Positions 1 through 3,165 of a stretch of 5,241 nucleotides of DNA are shown here, piece by piece. The notes below the pieces were generated by a model, which saw only the letters and a list, made by a program, of their open reading frames with translations, had not been told where the DNA came from and ran no database searches. Positions within the stretch are counted from its first letter, which is position 1. The number at the start of each line of letters is the position of its first letter. Location of the stretch: positions 1 through 5,241 of the forward strand of contig JARYLH010000098.1 in assembly GCA_029907755.1 (NCBI GenBank), written 5' to 3'. The translations under genes and the position numbers were made by a program. The DNA is from Candidatus Methanosuratincola sp. Its GTDB lineage: Archaea; Thermoproteota; Methanomethylicia; Methanomethylicales; Methanomethylicaceae.

Positions 1-391
1 CAGCACTTCGAAGGACGGGAAATTAGTCGAGACTAAGCGGGTCACATACGAATATGTGGGCAATCAGAGGATCCTGTTCGCGGTAGCGCTCTTGGCATCA
101 CTGGCAGGGCTCGCCTTCACGGGATGGATGCACTTAAGAAAACGACCGCCGAAGAGCAGTAAAGGTCTGGTCGAGCAGATACTGAGTGCGAATAAGGACG
201 TCATAGTGAAAGCCAAGATCGAGGAGGAAGAGGCGACGACCAAACGCGTGGAAGTCAAGGACTTCGAGGAGCTGAAGAAGCTAGCCGAGATTTTGGCCAG
301 ACCGATCTTGCACACGCTGATTGATAAGGAGCACCAGTTCTCGGTGATTGACAACGGCACCAAGTACACGTATAAGATTTCCGAAGATTAA
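1..391 (+). CDS. C-terminal part of a membrane-anchored DUF5305-like protein (5' end outside window)
   Basis: The frame is open from base 2 to the TAA at 389-391 (129 visible residues), so the gene most likely starts upstream. A GTG at 56 could start a 111-residue protein, but the preceding residues (DGKLVETKRVTYEYVGN) read like the last strand of an extracellular domain and no Shine-Dalgarno site precedes that GTG. Visible residues 24-45 form one hydrophobic transmembrane helix, followed by a basic RKRPPK stretch, which predicts a cytoplasmic C-terminus. The last ~80 residues contain a pattern like KRVEVKDFEELKKLAE, then PILH, then FSVIDNGTKYTYKI. This resembles the tail of archaeal DUF5305 proteins, where an E-V-x-(D/S)-x-(E/D)-x-L segment precedes a short beta hairpin ending in Y-x-Y. 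That assignment is from memory of the family; its function is unknown. Oligo-T runs directly follow the stop, suggesting transcription ends here. The coding call is strong; the family call is moderate. Confidence 0.7.
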   Translation, partial: STSKDGKLVETKRVTYEYVGNQRILFAVALLASLAGLAFTGWMHLRKRPPKSSKGLVEQILSANKDVIVKAKIEEEEATTKRVEVKDFEELKKLAEILARPILHTLIDKEHQFSVIDNGTKYTYKISED

Positions 392-393
392 TA

Positions 394-410
394 CCTTTTT
401 TGCTTTTTTA
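394..410 (+). terminator. Oligo-T terminator after the membrane-protein gene
   Basis: Two runs of six T (396-401 and 404-409) lie within 20 nt of the TAA stop and have no GC stem before them. Archaeal RNA polymerase terminates at such T tracts without a hairpin, so this is a good candidate for the 3' end of the upstream transcript. It also separates that gene from the winged-helix gene downstream. Confidence 0.55.
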
Positions 411-445
411 TTCAATTATTGTATTACAGATAAACATAATAATGT

Positions 446-470
446 TTTTATATTATATTAATAATATAAT
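446..470 (+). promoter_or_regulatory. AT-rich promoter region with a 19-bp palindrome upstream of the winged-helix gene
   Basis: The stretch is almost pure A/T and contains TATA-box-like sequence (TTTTTATATTATA at 445-457). It lies 70-80 nt before the TTG start of the winged-helix gene, which would give a leader of roughly 45-55 nt. Bases 452-470 form a perfect inverted repeat, ATTATATTA, one central A, then TAATATAAT. The palindrome overlaps the likely TATA element and could be an operator, perhaps for autoregulation. In such A/T-only sequence a palindrome of this length could also arise by chance. No transcription start can be fixed from sequence alone. Confidence 0.4.
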
Positions 471-527
471 TAATAGATTTCAGTTTCTAGGATTGGCGGT
501 TGTCCGGAGGCAGAAGGGGGGATAGGT

Positions 528-803
528 TTGGGGAAATCCAAGAGGGCACTATTCGATGTCCTCTCCTCGATACTAGAGGTTGCGGATAAGAAGGGCGGGG
601 TGAACAAGACCGCAATTGTGTACAATGCAAACCTCAATTTCCTCCGTGCCGAAGAGCACATAAGGCTGCTGGTCGACCACGGGCTCCTGAGTACCTTGGG
701 GGACGGAACGAAGTACTGCACCACAGAGAAGGGAAAGGAGTTCCTCCAGCGGTACAGAAGCCTCTTGCAACTGATTAGTAAAAATAACCGTAATAAGGAT
801 TGA
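528..803 (+). CDS. Small archaeal winged helix-turn-helix protein (HTH_45-like transcriptional regulator)
   Basis: The 91-residue protein has the layout of the small archaeal winged-helix family (HTH_45 type, PF14947 from memory), probably a DNA-binding regulator. Helix 1 covers residues ~5-20. Helix 2 is N26-KTAIVYNANL, helix 3 is N37-FLRAEEHIRLLVDHGLL, and a wing follows around residues 55-66 (LGDGTKYCTTEKG). A final helix, EFLQRYRSLLQLI, may mediate dimerisation. The 'K-T-x-I-V-Y-x-A-N-L-N' and 'Y-x-x-T-E-K-G-x-E-F-L' patterns are characteristic. The frame has an in-frame stop at 474-476 and no ATG or GTG before 528, so the TTG at 528 is the likely start. A G-rich stretch (GGAGG at 506-510 and a G run at 516-521) lies just upstream and could supply the ribosome-binding site. 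The gene stands alone between two spacers; its target is unknown. Confidence 0.85.
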   Translation: MGKSKRALFDVLSSILEVADKKGGVNKTAIVYNANLNFLRAEEHIRLLVDHGLLSTLGDGTKYCTTEKGKEFLQRYRSLLQLISKNNRNKD

Positions 804-999
804 CTTTTTCAGGCAATTTCACTTGGACTGATTTTCCCAGATCTCACTCAATTCGGGGCGGTCACCCGTGTCCCACTGAAATTTGTCCCTCTTGCAGCCG
901 TAGAAGACAAGTCAGTGCCCCTCTGCAGCATTTCTGAATATTGCCTAGTGAAAGAGTCTCCTACGACCGACCATTCCACGGTGCAGCGATTACTCACAA

Positions 1000-1032
1000 G
1001 CGATATATCCTGAGCGGGAGAGAGAATATCGC
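1000..1032 (+). promoter_or_regulatory. TATA-like box inside a 7-bp inverted repeat; candidate promoter/operator of the iron-sulfur unit
   Basis: GATATATCC (1002-1010) is the only good TATA-like element before the GTG at 1049. A start 25-28 nt downstream would fall near 1030-1035, leaving a short leader that still contains the Shine-Dalgarno site at 1038. The element lies within a perfect inverted repeat: GCGATAT at 1000-1006 and ATATCGC at 1026-1032, separated by 19 nt, with centres 26 nt apart. One arm overlaps the TATA box and the other the expected start site, a geometry suited to a repressor that blocks TBP or polymerase. This is inferred from sequence only. Confidence 0.4.
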
Positions 1033-1037
1033 AAACC

Positions 1038-1044
1038 GGTGATC
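1038..1044 (+). promoter_or_regulatory. Shine-Dalgarno site GGTGATC deciding the GTG start at 1049
   Basis: GGTGATC is an exact complement of the conserved 3' end of archaeal/bacterial 16S rRNA (GATCACC) and ends 4 nt before the GTG at 1049. An in-frame TGA at 1040-1042 overlaps the site, so no longer N-terminus is possible. Together these support translation starting at 1049 and including the N-terminal C-x-x-C motif. Confidence 0.7.
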
Positions 1045-1048
1045 GACG

Positions 1049-1918
1049 GTGTGCGACTGGTGCACCAAACACGGCGCGGGGAAGAGGTGGTACATGAATG
1101 CCAGGAACTACTCGAATGAGCTGGCGGACGAGCTGAGGGCAAAGGAGTACCTGAGCGAGCAGTGGACCAACTTCGAGCAGGTCTACATCAGGAAGATCAT
1201 GGGGATCTCCTCCGTCGACCTGGGCTACAAGCTCAAGCTGCCGATAATCGGGAGGGTGCTGCGATGGCAGGCCGAGAGGATGATCCACAGCGAGTCCAAG
1301 AACCGGAACCCGAGGAGGGCGGACGGGCACTTCGGCCAGGTCATACCCCTCGAGGAGGCAAAGATAATCCTAGGGAACCTTGCAGCCGAACCGATAATCG
1401 AGAACTACTGCATGTGCAGGTGGATGCAGAGGGGCATTAAAGAGAGGTGCTGCATCAACTTCGGGGTCCTCTCCACAGTAATTGAGAAACTCCCGCGCTT
1501 CATCCCAGAGAACAACACGGCAAGGATAAGCCGGGAGGAAGCGATGGAGAGGATCGAGGAGCACAACCGCAGGGGGTATGTTGCATCGGTCTGGTTCCAG
1601 CCTGTACCCTACATCAACGCCATATGCTCCTGCGAGAACCCGGAGTGCGGCGGTCTCAGGCTCAGGCAGGACTTCGGCTTGCATACGGTATACAAATCAG
1701 AGTATGTGGTGAGGGTCGATGCGGACAACTGCCAGGCATGCGGGATGTGCGTCCACAAGTGCCAGTTCGGCGCGATAAGGCTAGTCCCGTCGCTGGGTAG
1801 GGCAGTCGTGGACCCGAGGAGGTGCTGGGGGTGCGGCGTCTGCAGGCATTCGTGCGCCCACGATGCACTGAACCTCGTGCCGCGCGAGGAGGTCCCAGTC
1901 GCGAGGGGGAGATTCTAG
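1049..1918 (+). CDS. Multi-cysteine iron-sulfur protein with C-terminal 2[4Fe-4S] ferredoxin domain
   Basis: The 289-residue protein has no signal peptide or membrane segment, so it is a likely cytoplasmic electron carrier or redox subunit. Residues 228-238 (C-x2-C-x2-C-x3-C) and 259-269 (C-x2-C-x2-C-x3-C) are two classical [4Fe-4S] motifs of a bacterial-type ferredoxin. Nine more cysteines lie outside this domain. The N-terminal MCDWCTKHG-(A)-GKRWY segment carries a C-x-x-C; residues 121-135 give C-M-C-R-x9-C-C; residues 193-200 give C-S-C-x4-C. I recall unnamed ferredoxin-domain proteins of archaea and syntrophic bacteria with the same 'CxWCTKHGxGKKWYxNAKNY' start and a 'C-x-C-R' core; their role is not established. 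The GTG start follows a strong GGTGATC site. The stop TAG overlaps the GTG of the next small ferredoxin gene, implying translational coupling and a shared complex or pathway. The catalytic partner is not visible in the window. Confidence 0.85.
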   Translation: MCDWCTKHGAGKRWYMNARNYSNELADELRAKEYLSEQWTNFEQVYIRKIMGISSVDLGYKLKLPIIGRVLRWQAERMIHSESKNRNPRRADGHFGQVIPLEEAKIILGNLAAEPIIENYCMCRWMQRGIKERCCINFGVLSTVIEKLPRFIPENNTARISREEAMERIEEHNRRGYVASVWFQPVPYINAICSCENPECGGLRLRQDFGLHTVYKSEYVVRVDADNCQACGMCVHKCQFGAIRLVPSLGRAVVDPRRCWGCGVCRHSCAHDALNLVPREEVPVARGRF

Positions 1919-2178
1919 TGCTTGGGCTGCCGGAGAAGATACGGATCGAGGTAGACTATGAGAAGTGTGGGGAGAGAGGGAAGGTCGACCCGAGAGAGTG
2001 CTGCAGGTGCCTCAGGGTCTGCGATCCGGCCGTGCTCATCATGCACGAGACGCTGAGTGTCGAGCAGGATCCGATCGACCCGCAGTACTGGAGGATCACC
2101 CCAGTTTGGAACTCGCTCTGCACGAAGTGCATGAAGTGCGTGGAAGTATGCCCGGAGGGCGCGATCAGAGTGTTCTGA
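1918..2178 (+). CDS. Small 86-residue ferredoxin-like protein, probably a partner of the preceding iron-sulfur protein
   Basis: The frame extends back to 1822, but the GTG at 1918 is the preferred start. It overlaps the preceding TAG by one base (TAGTG) and has a GAGGGGGAG ribosome site (1903-1911) 6 nt upstream. The longer N-terminus would only be antisense-like, Arg-rich shadow of the upstream gene. The protein has nine cysteines. C68, C71, C74 and C78, followed by P, form a classical [4Fe-4S] motif (C-x2-C-x2-C-x3-C-P). The first site is unusual: C17-x10-C28-C29-x-C31-x3-C35-D, so an insert separates the first ligand from a C-x2-C-x3-C core. This matches a two-cluster ferredoxin fold with a modified first cluster loop. 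It probably passes electrons within a complex with the 289-residue protein. The redox partner enzyme is unknown. Confidence 0.82.
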   Translation: MLGLPEKIRIEVDYEKCGERGKVDPRECCRCLRVCDPAVLIMHETLSVEQDPIDPQYWRITPVWNSLCTKCMKCVEVCPEGAIRVF

Positions 2179-2198
2179 GCGGTACGGGCTCACAGAAC
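2172..2198. terminator. Hairpin in the convergent gap between the ferredoxin and DUF7064-like genes
   Basis: GTTC+TGAGC (2172-2180) can pair with GCTCA+GAAC (2188-2192 and 2195-2198), leaving a 7-nt loop and a 2-nt bulge. It spans the ferredoxin stop codon and most of the 38-nt gap between convergent genes, so it could help end transcription from both sides. No T run follows on either strand, so it is not a classic intrinsic terminator. It may instead stabilise the mRNA 3' end. Confidence 0.3.
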
Positions 2199-2216
2199 GG
2201 AACGGTATGGCGCGGG

Positions 2217-3143
2217 CTAGAACTTTTTGACTAGGTACTCCGCGACGCCGTAACCGGTTTCCCCGCCCTGCTCGTACCTTGCGAGCGGCTCGTACAGGAT
2301 GGAAAGGTGCTTCCCATCCTCGCTCCTGAATGGGAGCGTTGCCATTTTCTCAATTGTCGCATCGATATCGTGGAGCCGCCCCTCCCCGTCTTTCAGGCGA
2401 AGCTTCAAAGAGGAGGGGACCCCGCCCTCTGAATATCTGGTCTCTATCTCAGCTGAGATCACGGGAAGATTTCTGCCCCTTTTGTGTACGAAACCGGCGT
2501 CGACCTCCTCGTCGCCCATCACAAGCTTGGTGACGTTCAGCGCATGCTCCTCGGAGAACTGGCAGGTAAGCCACACCCACATCTTCGGGGCATTCCAGTC
2601 GCGGACGCCCCACGAGTGGTCCCTTTCACCGAGGGCGCTGATCTCAAAGCCGGACCCGCCTACGCTCATCGATCCCGTGGCACGGCCGAACTGCTCCAGG
2701 TGCTCGGAGGCCACCCGCCCGGAGACGATCTCCTTGCGACCGCTCACGCATTCCCTGTAGTCGAAAATCTCATTCAGGGACTCGAAGAGTATTTTGAACT
2801 GGACCCTCTTTGCCCGCCCACCGGGGGCCCCGGGCTCTTGGCGGAGCAGGTGCCCGTCGAATGAAAGCGACCAGAGCCTTTCAGGGGCGATCTTCTCAAA
2901 CCTCAGTGGGCCGGCTTCCAACGGTTCTCCGAGCAGCCCCAGTTCGGACTTGTTGACCAGGAACTCGCCGTCAGGCATGATAAGCCCGCAGAAGAAGTTC
3001 TTTTTACCCTTGTTGGGTGTGATGCCGATCCTCATGAATGCCAGGATCCCGCTCTTTCGGTCGTAGAAGTTGAAGTAGAAGCTCTCGCTCCAGTCCGGAT
3101 CGGTTCCGGGCGGGTGAAGGACATCCGTGCTTTCACGAACCAT
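2217..3143 (-). CDS. DUF7064/CrtC-like (AttH/lipocalin-type) protein
   Basis: The 308-residue protein has no signal peptide. I recognise it as the DUF7064/DUF7065 type, formerly lumped with hydroxyneurosporene synthase (CrtC)-like or AttH proteins, which form two lipocalin-like beta barrels. The N-terminal half has PDWSESFYFNFYDRKSG (16-32) followed by F-x-R-I-G-x-x-P-N (36-44). The start of the second barrel has H-L-E-Q-F-G-R-A-T-G (148-157). The signature GERDHSWGVRDW is at residues 172-183, and the C-terminus ends with GYGVAEYL (297-304). These are all family hallmarks; the conserved R-D-H and R-D-W residues may line a ligand or active site. CrtC relatives hydrate carotenoid double bonds, but this subfamily has no proven reaction. 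The ATG at 3143 is the only start after an in-frame stop (3156-3158), and GAGGTG at 3152-3157 precedes it by 8 nt. It follows the RPH-like gene by 22 nt, so co-transcription is likely. Confidence 0.8.
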   Translation of the reverse strand: MVRESTDVLHPPGTDPDWSESFYFNFYDRKSGILAFMRIGITPNKGKKNFFCGLIMPDGEFLVNKSELGLLGEPLEAGPLRFEKIAPERLWSLSFDGHLLRQEPGAPGGRAKRVQFKILFESLNEIFDYRECVSGRKEIVSGRVASEHLEQFGRATGSMSVGGSGFEISALGERDHSWGVRDWNAPKMWVWLTCQFSEEHALNVTKLVMGDEEVDAGFVHKRGRNLPVISAEIETRYSEGGVPSSLKLRLKDGEGRLHDIDATIEKMATLPFRSEDGKHLSILYEPLARYEQGGETGYGVAEYLVKKF

Positions 3144-3151
3144 GTGCTCAA

Positions 3152-3157
3152 CACCTC
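3152..3157 (-). promoter_or_regulatory. Shine-Dalgarno site GAGGTG of the DUF7064-like gene
   Basis: On the minus strand GAGGTG lies 8 nt before the ATG at 3143, inside the 22-nt gap after the RPH-like stop codon (TGA at 3166-3168). A ribosome site in so short a gap, with no room for a promoter, supports a two-gene operon. Confidence 0.65.
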
Positions 3158-3165
3158 ACGCAAGC

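Larger units (their letters stand above)
804..1048. other. 245-nt intergenic region with promoter and inverted repeat near its end
   Basis: No convincing gene is seen here on either strand. A short T run (805-809) just after the winged-helix stop may terminate that transcript. The middle part (about 815-990) shows no tRNA-like fold, C/D box motif, repeat or ORF with a recognisable product. The last 50 nt hold the promoter-like elements of the iron-sulfur unit, annotated separately. A minus-strand open frame crosses this region but depends on the antisense of the ferredoxin gene. Confidence 0.5.

Noticed and set aside
804..1048. A small RNA gene in the spacer before the iron-sulfur unit
   Set aside because: No tRNA cloverleaf, C/D or H/ACA box motif or strong stem is apparent. 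The only clear structures are the promoter-proximal inverted repeat and the Shine-Dalgarno site.
848..1330. 160-residue minus-strand open frame across the spacer and start of the iron-sulfur gene
   Set aside because: Most of it is antisense to the iron-sulfur protein. The remainder in the spacer has no family resemblance, and the promoter and Shine-Dalgarno signals there point to the plus strand.
1822..1917. Longer N-terminus for the small ferredoxin starting at ATG 1822
   Set aside because: The extra 32 residues are Arg/Ala-rich out-of-frame translation of the preceding gene's ferredoxin domain. GTG 1918 has a nearby ribosome site and the TAGTG overlap typical of coupled genes.
2299..2760. 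153-residue plus-strand open frame and the overlapping ones at 2330-2533 and 2484-2864
   Set aside because: All are antisense to the DUF7064-like gene, which carries the family signature, and none has a recognisable product or ribosome site.
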